Of a stretch of 36,368 nucleotides of DNA, positions 24,175 through 33,038 are shown piece by piece; within the stretch, counting starts at the first letter, position 1; each line of letters begins with the position of its first letter. The translations under genes and the position numbers were made by a program. Where the stretch lies: assembly GCA_017984035.1 (NCBI GenBank), contig JAGOAF010000008.1, positions 1-36,368 on the forward strand, in the 5' to 3' direction. Under the pieces are notes generated by a model. It did not search any database and was not told where the DNA came from. It saw only the letters and a program-made list of their open reading frames with translations. The stretch is from Flavobacterium sp. (lineage in GTDB: Bacteria > Bacteroidota > Bacteroidia > Flavobacteriales > Flavobacteriaceae).

Positions 24175-24426
24175 ATGTCAATGAAAAACAATAGCGAAAA
24201 CAAACAAGAATTTCTTTTTGAAAAAGTAAATTATAAAATCTTACTGATTGGTATTGCCGTAATTGCATTGGGATTTATTCTAATGTCTGGCGGTGGTAGT
24301 GATGATCCAGCTGTTTTTAATGAGGATGTATTTAGTTTTAGACGCATTCGTTTGGCCCCAACTACTGTATTAATTGGTTTTGGAATTACCATTTATGCCA
24401 TATTGAAAACCTCGAAAAAAGCGTAG
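24175..24426 (+). CDS. DUF3098 small membrane protein
   Basis: An 83-residue protein with two TMs (about 20-38 and 63-78) separated by a polar loop (GGGSDDPAVFNEDVFSFRRI). This matches DUF3098, a Bacteroidota family usually found between ftsX and uppP. Function is unknown; the conserved neighbourhood suggests an envelope or division role. The start could be the ATG at 24175 or the one two codons later (24181). The stop TAG abuts the uppP ATG with no spacer, so translation is probably coupled. Confidence 0.88.
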   Translation: MSMKNNSENKQEFLFEKVNYKILLIGIAVIALGFILMSGGGSDDPAVFNEDVFSFRRIRLAPTTVLIGFGITIYAILKTSKKA

Positions 24427-25236
24427 ATGAATACCTTACAAGCTATTTTAATTGCTGTACTAGAAGGATTAACAGAATACCTTCCCGTTTCATCAACAGC
24501 CCACATGGTTTTTATGAGTTCCTATTTTGGAATTCAAGAAGACGATTTTGTAAAACTTTTTCAAGTTTCCATTCAATTTGGCGCAATTCTGGCCGTTGTA
24601 GCCTTGTATTGGAAAAAATTCTTTGATTTTTCGAAATTCAACTTTTTTATAAAATTAGCTTTTGCCGTACTTCCTGCATTAGTTTTGGGCAAACTATTTG
24701 ACGATGCCATTGAAGCCATTTTAGGAAATCCGATTCCCATTGCCATTGTTTTAATTGTTGGAGGTATCGTATTACTTTTTATCGATTCCAAATTTCAACA
24801 TCCAACCATACTTAAAGAAGAAGATATTACCATCAAGAAAGCAGTTACCATTGGTTTTTGGCAATGCTTAGCCATGATGCCTGGTACCAGTCGTTCAGCT
24901 GCCTCTATTATTGGCGGAATGCAACAAGGTTTAAGTCGCCATGCTGCGGCAGAATTCTCTTTCTTCCTTGCCGTTCCTACTATGCTTGCGGTAACTTGCT
25001 ATTCGGTTTTTTTAAAAACATACGAAGCCTCTCAAATGAAAGGCTACGAATTAATTTTAAAATCAGACAAACACATTCAATTATTCCTTTTAGGTAATTT
25101 TGTAGCCTTTGTTGTAGCCATTTTGGCTATCAAATTCTTCATAGAAATTATCAAACAATACGGATTCAAACCTTGGGGTTGGTATCGAATTGTGGTTGGA
25201 ACTTTCTTATTGTTTTATTTTTCATTTATAAAATAG
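24427..25236 (+). CDS. uppP: Undecaprenyl-diphosphatase
   Basis: A 269-residue polytopic membrane enzyme of the BacA/UppP family that dephosphorylates undecaprenyl diphosphate so the lipid carrier can be reused in peptidoglycan and glycan assembly. The first catalytic motif EGLTEYLPVSSTAHM (13-27) has both Glu and the Ser-Ser-x-x-His; the second, PGTSRSAASIIGG, is at about 152-164. The rest is hydrophobic. Overproduction of this family gives bacitracin resistance. It is the third gene of the ftsX operon. Confidence 0.96.
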   Translation: MNTLQAILIAVLEGLTEYLPVSSTAHMVFMSSYFGIQEDDFVKLFQVSIQFGAILAVVALYWKKFFDFSKFNFFIKLAFAVLPALVLGKLFDDAIEAILGNPIPIAIVLIVGGIVLLFIDSKFQHPTILKEEDITIKKAVTIGFWQCLAMMPGTSRSAASIIGGMQQGLSRHAAAEFSFFLAVPTMLAVTCYSVFLKTYEASQMKGYELILKSDKHIQLFLLGNFVAFVVAILAIKFFIEIIKQYGFKPWGWYRIVVGTFLLFYFSFIK

Positions 25237-25241
25237 TCCCC

Positions 25242-25952
25242 TTGAAAACAGCTGAAGAGGTATTAAACGGTCAAGTCATTCTTATTGACAAACCCCTGAC
25301 ATGGTCTTCGTTTCAAGCGGTAAACAAGTTGAAATACATTTTAAAGCGCCGTTTTGATTTGCCCAAAAAATTTAAAATTGGACATGCTGGCACTTTAGAC
25401 CCTTTAGCTTCTGGTTTATTGATTATTTGCACGGGAAAATTCACCAAAAAAATCACTGAAATTCAGGCACAACCTAAAGAATATACAGGTACTTTTTTTT
25501 TAGGAGCGACAACGCCTTCCTATGATTTAGAAACTGAAATTGACCAAACCTACCCTAGTTCTCATATTGATGAAACTCTTATCTATTCAACGGTAGAACA
25601 ATTTTTAGGCGAAATTGACCAAAAACCACCTGTTTTTTCGGCCATAAAGAAAGAAGGTGTTCGGTTATATGAACACGCAAGAGCAGGAGTTGAAGTCGAA
25701 ATTGCATCAAGAAAAACGACGATTTACGAATTTGAAATTACTCGTATTGCTTTGCCAGAGATTGACTTCAGAGTAAAGTGCAGCAAAGGAACTTATATTC
25801 GTTCCTTAGCCTATGACTTTGGAAAAGCCATGCAATCTGGTTCGCATTTAACCGCATTGCGCCGAACAAAAATTGGTGATTTCAAGGTAGAAAATGCTTT
25901 AACTCCAGAAAAATTTGAAAAAGTTATTCTAAATTCAGAAGTATCTGAATAA
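25242..25952 (+). CDS. truB: tRNA pseudouridine(55) synthase, TTG start
   Basis: A 236-residue TruB, making pseudouridine 55 in the T-loop of tRNAs. The motif GHAGTLDPLASGLL carries the catalytic Asp at residue 53; VDKP-type motif I appears as ILIDKPLTWSSFQAVNKLK, and CSKGTYIRSLAYDFG and HLTALRRTKIGDF are also present. There is no ATG at the family N-terminus. The frame is open upstream only through the uppP coding region, so I chose TTG at 25242, which gives (M)KTAEEVLNGQV 5 nt after the uppP stop. The 3' end overlaps the convergent thioredoxin-fold gene by 29 nt. Confidence 0.93.
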   Translation: MKTAEEVLNGQVILIDKPLTWSSFQAVNKLKYILKRRFDLPKKFKIGHAGTLDPLASGLLIICTGKFTKKITEIQAQPKEYTGTFFLGATTPSYDLETEIDQTYPSSHIDETLIYSTVEQFLGEIDQKPPVFSAIKKEGVRLYEHARAGVEVEIASRKTTIYEFEITRIALPEIDFRVKCSKGTYIRSLAYDFGKAMQSGSHLTALRRTKIGDFKVENALTPEKFEKVILNSEVSE

Positions 25953-26529
25953 TTTCATTTTGAGTATTCATTCCTTTATCATGCAAATACCATAGTTGTA
26001 AATCAGCTTTAGCAGTCTCATCGATTGTTCCAAATTGTTTTTTGTACTCTGTAATCAAATCAACTGCACCTTGAGGTCTTGGGCCCCAATCAGCAACAAC
26101 TGATCCTGTTTCTTTATCAATACAAATTAGTTTTGGAATGGCTTTGCTTTTATTAGTTAAAAAATGATTCATTAATTCTTCGTGCTCATCGCGCAGTACC
26201 AATTTCATTTCGATTTTTTCATTAGACGCCTCAGTGATTTTATTAAGAATTGGTAAAATTTGAGCGGCATCTCCACACCAACTCTCAGTAAGCACAAGCC
26301 AAATATAATGTTTGTTTAGACTGTTTAATTTAACAATGTTCTCATCGGTAATTTTCATTGTCTTATCCAATCGGCGCATTCTAGACTCATTCAATTCACT
26401 ATAATGTGTTCGCTCTTCAGTCTGATCTACAGCAGTTGACTTTCCTTCTTTCAACAAATCAGCCATTAACTTTCTATATTCTTCATACGAATGGCTATTA
26501 AATAGCGCTTTACCAATATATGTTTTCAT
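25924..26529 (-). CDS. Thioredoxin-fold protein with a single-Cys WCGDA site
   Basis: A 201-residue cytosolic protein of the thioredoxin family (Thioredoxin_9-like). The active-site position reads TESWCGDAAQ (82-91) in place of WCxxC, so only the first Cys is present. The cis-proline region IPKLICID (131-138) and a following strand, VADWGPRPQ, are conserved. The single Cys argues against a dithiol oxidoreductase; bacillithiol or thiol-trapping roles are possible but unproved. The frame extends to 26613, but the ATG at 26529 begins MKTYIGKALFNSHSYEEY and fits the family. The 3' end overlaps truB. Confidence 0.85.
   Translation of the reverse strand: MKTYIGKALFNSHSYEEYRKLMADLLKEGKSTAVDQTEERTHYSELNESRMRRLDKTMKITDENIVKLNSLNKHYIWLVLTESWCGDAAQILPILNKITEASNEKIEMKLVLRDEHEELMNHFLTNKSKAIPKLICIDKETGSVVADWGPRPQGAVDLITEYKKQFGTIDETAKADLQLWYLHDKGMNTQNEIIQILLNLE
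25933..25950. terminator. Hairpin inside the truB / thioredoxin-like overlap
   Basis: ATTCAGA (25933-25939) pairs perfectly with TCTGAAT (25944-25950) around an AGTA loop. Both flanks are AT-rich with short T-runs on both strands (AATTTCATTTT on plus, AACTTTTTC on minus). It could act as a weak bidirectional terminator within coding sequence. Confidence 0.4.
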
Positions 26530-26654
26530 TTTTCTATTTTTATTATACCGAAGGTAGTCGATAGATACAATATAAAGCGTGACAATTATTACATTAAGTA
26601 GTTTTGACCTCAAATTATTTTTTAAAACACTATTTCAAAAAATGAGAATATAAC

Positions 26655-26662
26655 TATATTTG
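26655..26662 (+). promoter_or_regulatory. Probable -7 promoter element of pyrH-frr
   Basis: TATATTTG matches TAnnTTTG and lies 22 nt before the pyrH ATG. A TTT, not TTG, occupies the -33 position. Confidence 0.55.
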
Positions 26663-26684
26663 CAGCAAATAACTCAACCAACTC

Positions 26685-27392
26685 ATGAAATACAACAGAA
26701 TTCTTCTAAAATTAAGTGGTGAAGCTTTAATGGGCGATTTAAATTACGGAATTGACCCAAAAAGATTGGCAGAATATGCTGATGAAATCAAACAAATTCA
26801 TGACAAAGGCGTAGAGATTGCCATTGTAATTGGAGGTGGAAATATTTTTAGAGGTGTTGCAGGAGTGAGTTCTGGAATGGATCGCGTTCAAGGTGATTAT
26901 ATGGGGATGTTAGCTACCGTAATTAATGGTATGGCATTGCAAGGCGCTTTAGAAGACAAAGGCATGAAAACGCGTTTGCAAACTGCTTTAAAAATGGAAT
27001 CTATCGCTGAGCCTTATATCAAAAGAAGAGCCGTTCGTCACCTTGAAAAAGGCAGAATTGTAATCTTTGGTGCTGGAACAGGAAACCCATATTTTACAAC
27101 TGATACTGCCGCAGTTCTTCGTGGTATTGAAGTCAATGCAGATGTAATTTTGAAAGGTACTCGTGTAGACGGTGTTTATGATTCGGATCCAGAAAAAAAT
27201 GCAGCTGCTGTAAAATTCGATTATATTTCTTTTGAAGATGTGTTGAGTAAGGGATTGAATGTAATGGACACCACAGCCTTTACACTTAGTCAAGAAAATG
27301 AGTTGCCGATTGTAGTTTTTGATATGAATAAAGAAGGTAACTTAATAAAAATTTGCGAAGGCGAAAACATAGGAACTGTTGTAAATATTTAA
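26685..27392 (+). CDS. pyrH: UMP kinase
   Basis: A 235-residue amino-acid-kinase-fold enzyme converting UMP to UDP with ATP; hexameric in bacteria. Visible features: [12 protein letters not shown] near the N-terminus, GGGNIFRG at 50-57, [15 protein letters not shown] for nucleotide binding, [13 protein letters not shown], and [19 protein letters not shown]. Length is typical. It is followed by frr after 74 nt, the conserved pyrH-frr pairing seen in many bacteria. Confidence 0.97.
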   Translation: MKYNRILLKLSGEALMGDLNYGIDPKRLAEYADEIKQIHDKGVEIAIVIGGGNIFRGVAGVSSGMDRVQGDYMGMLATVINGMALQGALEDKGMKTRLQTALKMESIAEPYIKRRAVRHLEKGRIVIFGAGTGNPYFTTDTAAVLRGIEVNADVILKGTRVDGVYDSDPEKNAAAVKFDYISFEDVLSKGLNVMDTTAFTLSQENELPIVVFDMNKEGNLIKICEGENIGTVVNI

Positions 27393-27434
27393 AAAAAACA
27401 GAATAAACTTCTAAGGTAATTAGATCAAAAGGAT

Positions 27435-27469
27435 CTAAAAATCTGAAAAACTAAAAAATCTGAAAAATG
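27435..27469 (+). repeat. Two near-identical AT-rich direct repeats ahead of frr
   Basis: CTAAAAATCTGAAAAA (27435-27450) is followed directly by CTAAAAAATCTGAAAAATG (27451-27469), which includes the frr ATG. A small AGATC/GATCT hairpin precedes them. They form a tandem duplication in the pyrH-frr spacer. Confidence 0.6.
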
Positions 27470-28030
27470 ACTGAAGAAATTGAATTTATATTAGACAGCA
27501 CGAAAGAATCTATGGAAGGTTCAATAGAACATTTAGGAAAAGCTTTTCTAAATATTCGCGCTGGAAAAGCATCTCCTGCTATGCTAGGAAGCGTATTTGT
27601 TGATTACTATGGTTCGGCTACGCCACTTTCTCAAGTTTCAAAAATCAGTGTTCCAGATGCTAGAACGATTACTTTACAGCCTTTTGAAAAAAACATGTTG
27701 CAGGCTATTGAAAAGGCAATCATGATTGCTAATTTGGGATTCAATCCGATGAACAATGGAGATATGGTTATTATTAGCGTACCTCCTTTGACAGAAGAAA
27801 GACGTAAAGAATTAGCAAAACAAGCAAAAGCTGAAGCTGAAGATGCAAAAATTGGGATTAGAAATGCTCGTAAAGATGCAAATACTGATATCAAAAAATT
27901 AGAAAAAGAAGGTACATCAGAAGATATTTGTAAAAGTGCCGAAGATGAGGTTCAAAATTTAACTAATGCTTTCATCAAAAAAATTGACGAACTTCTTGTT
28001 GAAAAAGAAGCCGAAATTATGAAAGTATAA
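27467..28030 (+). CDS. frr: Ribosome recycling factor
   Basis: A 187-residue RRF that with EF-G splits post-termination ribosomes. The family pattern is clear: the start of the long helix (SIEHLGKAFLNIRAGKASP), the beta domain (VDYYGSATPLSQVSKISVPD, ARTITLQPFEKNML), PPLTEERRKELAKQAK, and GIRNARKDANTDIKKLEKEG. The spacer before it carries two near-copies of CTAAAAATCTGAAAAA, the second running into the start codon. A strong terminator follows. Confidence 0.97.
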   Translation: MTEEIEFILDSTKESMEGSIEHLGKAFLNIRAGKASPAMLGSVFVDYYGSATPLSQVSKISVPDARTITLQPFEKNMLQAIEKAIMIANLGFNPMNNGDMVIISVPPLTEERRKELAKQAKAEAEDAKIGIRNARKDANTDIKKLEKEGTSEDICKSAEDEVQNLTNAFIKKIDELLVEKEAEIMKV

Positions 28031-28054
28031 GCCATACTTCTTTCACAATAAATT

Positions 28055-28087
28055 AAATCCGCTTGAGTTGTCAAGCGGATTTTTTTT
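28055..28087 (+). terminator. Rho-independent terminator of pyrH-frr
   Basis: AAATCCGCTTGA (28055-28066) pairs perfectly with TCAAGCGGATTT (28071-28082) around GTTG, followed by a T-run. Confidence 0.93.
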
Positions 28088-28092
28088 ATGAG

Positions 28093-28100
28093 TACTTTTG
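28093..28100 (+). promoter_or_regulatory. Probable -7 promoter element of the DUF5686 gene
   Basis: TACTTTTG matches TAnnTTTG and would start transcription near 28106, which rules out the in-frame ATG at 28088 and supports 28127. Confidence 0.5.
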
Positions 28101-28126
28101 TGCTACTTAAAGTTAAAACATTCTTT

Positions 28127-30613
28127 ATGAAGTATTGGTTTTGGTTTCTTTTGGTAGGTTCGCTCTCGATGCAAGCACAATTTCAATTGAATGGAATTGT
28201 GAAAGATGGAGCAACTGCTAAAGTTTTACCTTTTGCGTCCCTCTCCGCTCCATATGGAAATACTACTATTGCTGATGTGGACGGTAAATTTTCTATCACT
28301 TCCTTAAGACCAATAACGGAGTTTAGTGTTTCTTACATTGGCTATGACAAAAAAAGAATTCTTGTTGAAAAAGAAAAAACATTTTATCTGGTTTCCTTAC
28401 AACAAAACGCCAGTGATTTGCAAGAAGTAATTATTCCGCGAGAAAATCCAGCAGTAGCTATTATTAGAAAAACGATTGCTTCAAAAAATCAAAATAACCC
28501 TCAAAAACGGGTAACTGCTTTTGAATTCAAATGTTATAACTCACTAGTTATTACGGCCAATCCCGATTCCATAAGTGCCAAAATTGATACTGTAATCACC
28601 AATAAAAAAAGTGTCAAAATAGATTCTTCGAATTATAAATTCAAAAAAATGATTCAGAATCAGCATTTGTTTCAAACTGAAAAAGTGTCCCTTTACCAAT
28701 ACAAAAACAACCAGCTTAAAGAAACCATTTTAGGCTCGAAAATGGCTGGACTAAAACAACCTATTTATGAAATTTTAGGGTTTAAACTCCAGTCCTTTTC
28801 TATTTATGATACCAATTACGAACTCTTTGAAACAAAATACAACAGTCCGATCGCTAATGATGCTATTAAAGAGTACAAATACCAATTGCTTGACTCTACC
28901 AAAATTGACGGAAGAAATGTGTATCTAATTCATTTTAAAAACAAGAAAAAAAATAAATCACAGGGTCTTGAAGGGGTGCTATATGTTGATCAAAACACGT
29001 ATGGGATTGCCAAAGCAATTATGCGCATCAAAGGGGTTCTAGACATTAGTGGCACACATGATTTTACCTTTTTACCTCAAGAAAAAGTATGGTTTCCAGC
29101 TAGCAAATCATTTAAAATTGTAAAAGGAAAAAATGATGATGATTTAAAGCTTTTGGGTGGCACAATTCAATTTGAAGGCGATAGTGAAAAAGACTTTAAA
29201 CCCAGAAAAAAAGAAACTTCAGATTTTATTTATTTGTTTTCTAAAAGTGCCAATTTCGAAATTGAATTGAATCAACCTGTCGCATTAAAAAAAGGGGCTA
29301 TTGCATTAGAAATAAGCAAAGATGCCATCAACAGAACAGATGAATTTTGGAACACCTACCGAAAAGACAGTTTGGACATTCGAAGTAAACGAACCTATAC
29401 AGTATTAGACAGCATCTCTATAAAAAATAATTTCGAGCGTAAATTAACTATTGGTCGCCGATTAATTAATGGATTTATTCCTGCTGGACCAATTGATTTA
29501 GATCTTCGTAAATTTGTTAGTTTTAACAACTATGAAGGATTCCGAATAGGCCTTGGCGGAACAACCAACGATCGCTTTTCTAAGACCATTCGCATGGAAG
29601 CTTATACTGCTTACGGAACCAAAGACGGCACCTTTAAATACAGTTTAGGTATTGGATCCCGATTAAGCGAAACAACGAATTCCTGGTTAGGAATATCGTA
29701 CACTGATGATGTAAGAGAAATTGCAAGTACTGTCTATGCGATTGATAAACGAGGATTTAAAATCTACGATCCCAGACCTTTTAATATTAGTACCTTTTAC
29801 AATTACAAAAGTTGGAAAGCTTTTGTAGAGACTAAATTCATTCCAAAAACAGAAAGCATCTGGGAAATTGCCACTGCAAAAGTAGAACCTAAATTTGATT
29901 ACACTTTCAACTTAAACGGAAAGACCTATACTAATTTTGCCATGACTACCGCCATGGTTTCTTTAAAATGGAGTCCGTTTAGTGATTATATGCAAACCCC
30001 AAATGGTAGAGTTGAAGTAGAAAAACGATTCCCAAACTTTACCTTTCAATTCACAAAATCTATTGCTGATGGTGCGCTGAACAATTTCTCTTTTGGAAAA
30101 ATTGACCTAAAAACAGAGTTTGATAAAAAACACCTCAACGGACAAAAGACTAGCGTTTTAGTACAATCTGGTTATGCTTTTGGCGAATTACCACTCACCC
30201 ATTTGTACAGTATTTCACCCAATAATATTACCAAAGAGACGATATTACAACGTATTACATTTGAGGGAAAAAATAGTTTTGAGACGATGTTTTACAACGA
30301 GTTTTTCTCAAGTGAGTACCTGTATTTTCAAGTCAAGCATGGCTTTCAAAGGATCACCCTTTTCAAAAAAGTAAAACCGTCTTTTGTGTTTGTCACCCGA
30401 ATGGCATGGGGGAATTTGCATCATGCTGAGCGTCATCAAGGTTTGGAATTCAAAACATTACATCAGGGTTATTTTGAATCGGGAATAGAGTTAAACCAAA
30501 TTTATAAAGGAATTGGGTTGGTGGGATTTTATCGTTATGGTCCCAATGGCTTACTTAAATTTGAAGACAATATTGCCCTCAAAATTAGTTACGTCTTGAA
30601 TTTAGGGTTTTAA
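28127..30613 (+). CDS. DUF5686 outer-membrane protein with carboxypeptidase-regulatory-like domain
   Basis: An 828-residue exported protein. A signal peptide (MKYWFWFLLVGSLSMQAQ) is followed by a CarboxypepD-regulatory-like beta-sandwich (about 20-100, including VKDGATAKVLPFASLSAPYG and VSYIGYDKKRI). The long remainder, ending in strands and a C-terminal LKISYVLNLGF, matches DUF5686, likely an outer-membrane barrel. The N-terminal domain is the same type found in SusC-like receptors, but there is no plug domain or TonB box. Substrate and role are unknown. The 3' end overlaps the convergent antiporter by 12 nt. Confidence 0.88.
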   Translation: MKYWFWFLLVGSLSMQAQFQLNGIVKDGATAKVLPFASLSAPYGNTTIADVDGKFSITSLRPITEFSVSYIGYDKKRILVEKEKTFYLVSLQQNASDLQEVIIPRENPAVAIIRKTIASKNQNNPQKRVTAFEFKCYNSLVITANPDSISAKIDTVITNKKSVKIDSSNYKFKKMIQNQHLFQTEKVSLYQYKNNQLKETILGSKMAGLKQPIYEILGFKLQSFSIYDTNYELFETKYNSPIANDAIKEYKYQLLDSTKIDGRNVYLIHFKNKKKNKSQGLEGVLYVDQNTYGIAKAIMRIKGVLDISGTHDFTFLPQEKVWFPASKSFKIVKGKNDDDLKLLGGTIQFEGDSEKDFKPRKKETSDFIYLFSKSANFEIELNQPVALKKGAIALEISKDAINRTDEFWNTYRKDSLDIRSKRTYTVLDSISIKNNFERKLTIGRRLINGFIPAGPIDLDLRKFVSFNNYEGFRIGLGGTTNDRFSKTIRMEAYTAYGTKDGTFKYSLGIGSRLSETTNSWLGISYTDDVREIASTVYAIDKRGFKIYDPRPFNISTFYNYKSWKAFVETKFIPKTESIWEIATAKVEPKFDYTFNLNGKTYTNFAMTTAMVSLKWSPFSDYMQTPNGRVEVEKRFPNFTFQFTKSIADGALNNFSFGKIDLKTEFDKKHLNGQKTSVLVQSGYAFGELPLTHLYSISPNNITKETILQRITFEGKNSFETMFYNEFFSSEYLYFQVKHGFQRITLFKKVKPSFVFVTRMAWGNLHHAERHQGLEFKTLHQGYFESGIELNQIYKGIGLVGFYRYGPNGLLKFEDNIALKISYVLNLGF

Positions 30614-32872
30614 AATCAACACAGACGGAACGCCACTTAGCCAATCACTTTGAGAATCTACTAACGATTTCCAACTTTCAAGACTAATAATCATGATGTC
30701 TTGTGTGGCCAAAAACGCTTTATTCATTGCATCATCCTGCATCAAATTAATGTTATTTGGATATTTATTTTCTAAGGATTCCATGGCGCTTTGCACTACA
30801 AAATTAGTTGGAATATCCCCATTTACATCAAATATTTCAATTTTAGAATTGTTATTGAAGATTAATTTTTGAGCATAATCAAATAAGAAAGAATCTTCTG
30901 AAGTAAAAATGGGCATAAATACTCGATTGACATTTTGTAAGTCTTTATCAATTAAAATCCCCAATGGCATTTTAGTCTTCGATATAATTTGTCGGGTTCT
31001 TTCATCAAAAGGTGAATTTTCGAAAAGTCCTTCTTTACCCGTAAACTTATCAATTAAACGATCTGGATTAATAATTCGAGTGGTGAATCCAATTACTTTT
31101 CCTAAAAGTGTTCCTTCAAAAATCGATTTTCCTAATCCAACTAACAATAAATCATAATCGCCTTGATTTGCCACATCAGCAATCTCGGTTTCGATGTCCA
31201 TCGTTGCTTTAAACAAAGTGTCTATTTCTTGGTTAAGCGTTTTGGATTCTTCTAATAAACTTACAAAGCTTTCTTTTTCAATTTCTTCAGTATTAAACGT
31301 GTGCATTTCGTCACTTAAATACAAATGCATAGCTGTAACTGACGCTGCCTTTTTTTGCTTTTTTGTTAAGCTGTTGGCTAAACGCAATAGCGACTTTCCT
31401 TTTTCGTCATTCCCGAATGAAATCAATACCTTATACTTATTGCTATTGACAATTATTTCCGGCACTTCTACTTCTTTATCTTTAAAAATAAAATTGATAA
31501 AATCTAAGGCTGGTCCCGTCATAAATGTAGTCACTAAAGCCATAATCACCATCATGGTAAATACTTCAGGTGTTAAAACTTTAAGTTCTAATCCAATATT
31601 TAATACGATTAATTCCATCAATCCTCTGGTATTCATCAAAGCTCCAATTGTGAAACTATCTCTCCAAGATTGCCCTACAAATTTGGCTGCCAAAGCACTT
31701 CCAAAGAACTTTCCAACTACCGCCACTAATATTATAAAACCTGTAACTTTCCACAAATAGGGATCATTGATCAAACCAATTTCAGTTTTTAATCCTGTAA
31801 AAACAAAAAACAAAGGCAATAACAAAATCAAAGAAACATCTTCTACTTTTTCAATAAAAATAGTTCTGAATTTAGTTACGTCAGGCATAATTGCACCTGT
31901 CATAAAGGCTCCAAATAAGGCATGAATCCCTATTACTTCGGTGGCATAAGAAGAGATAATTAAGGTAAGGAAAAAGATAGCTACAACGGGTTTTACCAAA
32001 GTGTCTTTAGTCCCATACAACTCTCCAATTCGTTTTAAAAAAGGCTTTACTATAAATAGCATGACTAAAACATACATCACAGCTAGACCAATAATATAGA
32101 GTGAACTTACAAAAGTTCCTGCCTTTACAATAGCAATAACAACTGCTAACAAACACCATGCGGTTATATCATCTGCAGCAGCACAGGTAATGGCAATGGC
32201 GCCTAATTTTGTTTTATGTAAGCCTCGCTCTTGAACTATTCGAGCCAATACTGGAAAAGCGGTAATACTCATCGCAATTCCCATGAACAAGGCAAATGAA
32301 AGAAACTTGACTCCTTCTGGAGCAAAACGATTATACACAAAATAAGACAATCCAATACCCAATGCAAAAGGGATGACAATACTGGCATGACTAATTACAA
32401 CGGCCTCATTCGCTTTATTTTTAAGAACTTTTAGATCTAATTCCATCCCAATCACAAACATGAAAAGAATCAAACCTATTTGACTTAAAAACTTCAAATT
32501 ACCTAAGGATTCAACAGGAAATAAAGTAGATGAAAATTCTGGAAAATACATTCCCAACAAGGACGGTCCTAACACAATTCCGGCAATAATTTCGCCAATA
32601 ACTGTGGGTTGTCCAATTTTTTTAAACACCCAGCCAAAGAAACGAGCTACGATAATAATTGTAACTATTTGGGCCAAAAGTATGGCTAATGGATCTTGAA
32701 GATTATGCAACATAGAATCTATAAAATCATTCCATGAACCATTTTCGCTAGCAGTTAATACAATGGCCTTATTAAGCTCGAGAAACTTACCTTCGGTAAT
32801 AATCCAATAGATAAGCGCACTAAAACCTCCTGTTACTGCGATATAAAATGCTGCGTTTTTATAATTTTTCAT
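30602..32872 (-). CDS. CPA2-family cation:proton antiporter with C-terminal USP-like domain
   Basis: A 756-residue antiporter. About 12-13 TMs occupy residues 10-440, with PTVIGEIIAGIVLGPSLLG and the ion-site regions AIAITCAAADDITAWCLLAV and IHALFGAFMTGAIMP typical of the Kef/NhaP-like CPA2 family. The C-terminal 300 residues (about 460-756) resemble two universal-stress-protein-like nucleotide-binding lobes, likely regulatory, and no TrkA-N domain is seen. It would exchange Na+ or K+ for H+ in the inner membrane. The upstream in-frame GTG at 32899 is less likely than the ATG at 32872 (MKNYKNAAFY). Monocistronic. Confidence 0.9.
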   Translation of the reverse strand: MKNYKNAAFYIAVTGGFSALIYWIITEGKFLELNKAIVLTASENGSWNDFIDSMLHNLQDPLAILLAQIVTIIIVARFFGWVFKKIGQPTVIGEIIAGIVLGPSLLGMYFPEFSSTLFPVESLGNLKFLSQIGLILFMFVIGMELDLKVLKNKANEAVVISHASIVIPFALGIGLSYFVYNRFAPEGVKFLSFALFMGIAMSITAFPVLARIVQERGLHKTKLGAIAITCAAADDITAWCLLAVVIAIVKAGTFVSSLYIIGLAVMYVLVMLFIVKPFLKRIGELYGTKDTLVKPVVAIFFLTLIISSYATEVIGIHALFGAFMTGAIMPDVTKFRTIFIEKVEDVSLILLLPLFFVFTGLKTEIGLINDPYLWKVTGFIILVAVVGKFFGSALAAKFVGQSWRDSFTIGALMNTRGLMELIVLNIGLELKVLTPEVFTMMVIMALVTTFMTGPALDFINFIFKDKEVEVPEIIVNSNKYKVLISFGNDEKGKSLLRLANSLTKKQKKAASVTAMHLYLSDEMHTFNTEEIEKESFVSLLEESKTLNQEIDTLFKATMDIETEIADVANQGDYDLLLVGLGKSIFEGTLLGKVIGFTTRIINPDRLIDKFTGKEGLFENSPFDERTRQIISKTKMPLGILIDKDLQNVNRVFMPIFTSEDSFLFDYAQKLIFNNNSKIEIFDVNGDIPTNFVVQSAMESLENKYPNNINLMQDDAMNKAFLATQDIMIISLESWKSLVDSQSDWLSGVPSVLILKP

Positions 32873-32913
32873 ACCTCTAAAACCTACTTTATCTTTCACA
32901 AAGATGTAAAAAT

Positions 32914-32921
32914 CAAATATA
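32914..32921 (-). promoter_or_regulatory. Probable -7 promoter element of the antiporter gene
   Basis: The minus strand reads TATATTTG about 41 nt upstream of the ATG at 32872. Confidence 0.5.
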
Positions 32922-33009
32922 GCAATTATAATAGGAATACAAATAGTAACCTAAATTTAATCTTACATAAAATACAACTTCAAAAAGAATAATTTTAACC
33001 CACTTTCCC

Positions 33010-33017
33010 TACCTTTG
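33010..33017 (+). promoter_or_regulatory. Probable -7 promoter element of the MMPL gene
   Basis: TACCTTTG matches TAnnTTTG, 21 nt before the ATG at 33039. It overlaps an in-frame TTG at 33015, which argues against that TTG as a start. Confidence 0.55.
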
Positions 33018-33038
33018 CAAAGCAAAAAAAACAAATTA

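Noticed and set aside
31194..31760. 188-codon plus-strand open frame opposite the antiporter
   Set aside because: It is a shadow of the antiporter coding strand; low-complexity Ser/Ile/Lys-rich peptide with no recognisable domain.
33015..33038. TTG start eight codons upstream for the MMPL gene
   Set aside because: The TTG lies within the TACCTTTG promoter element, so it would not be transcribed as a start.
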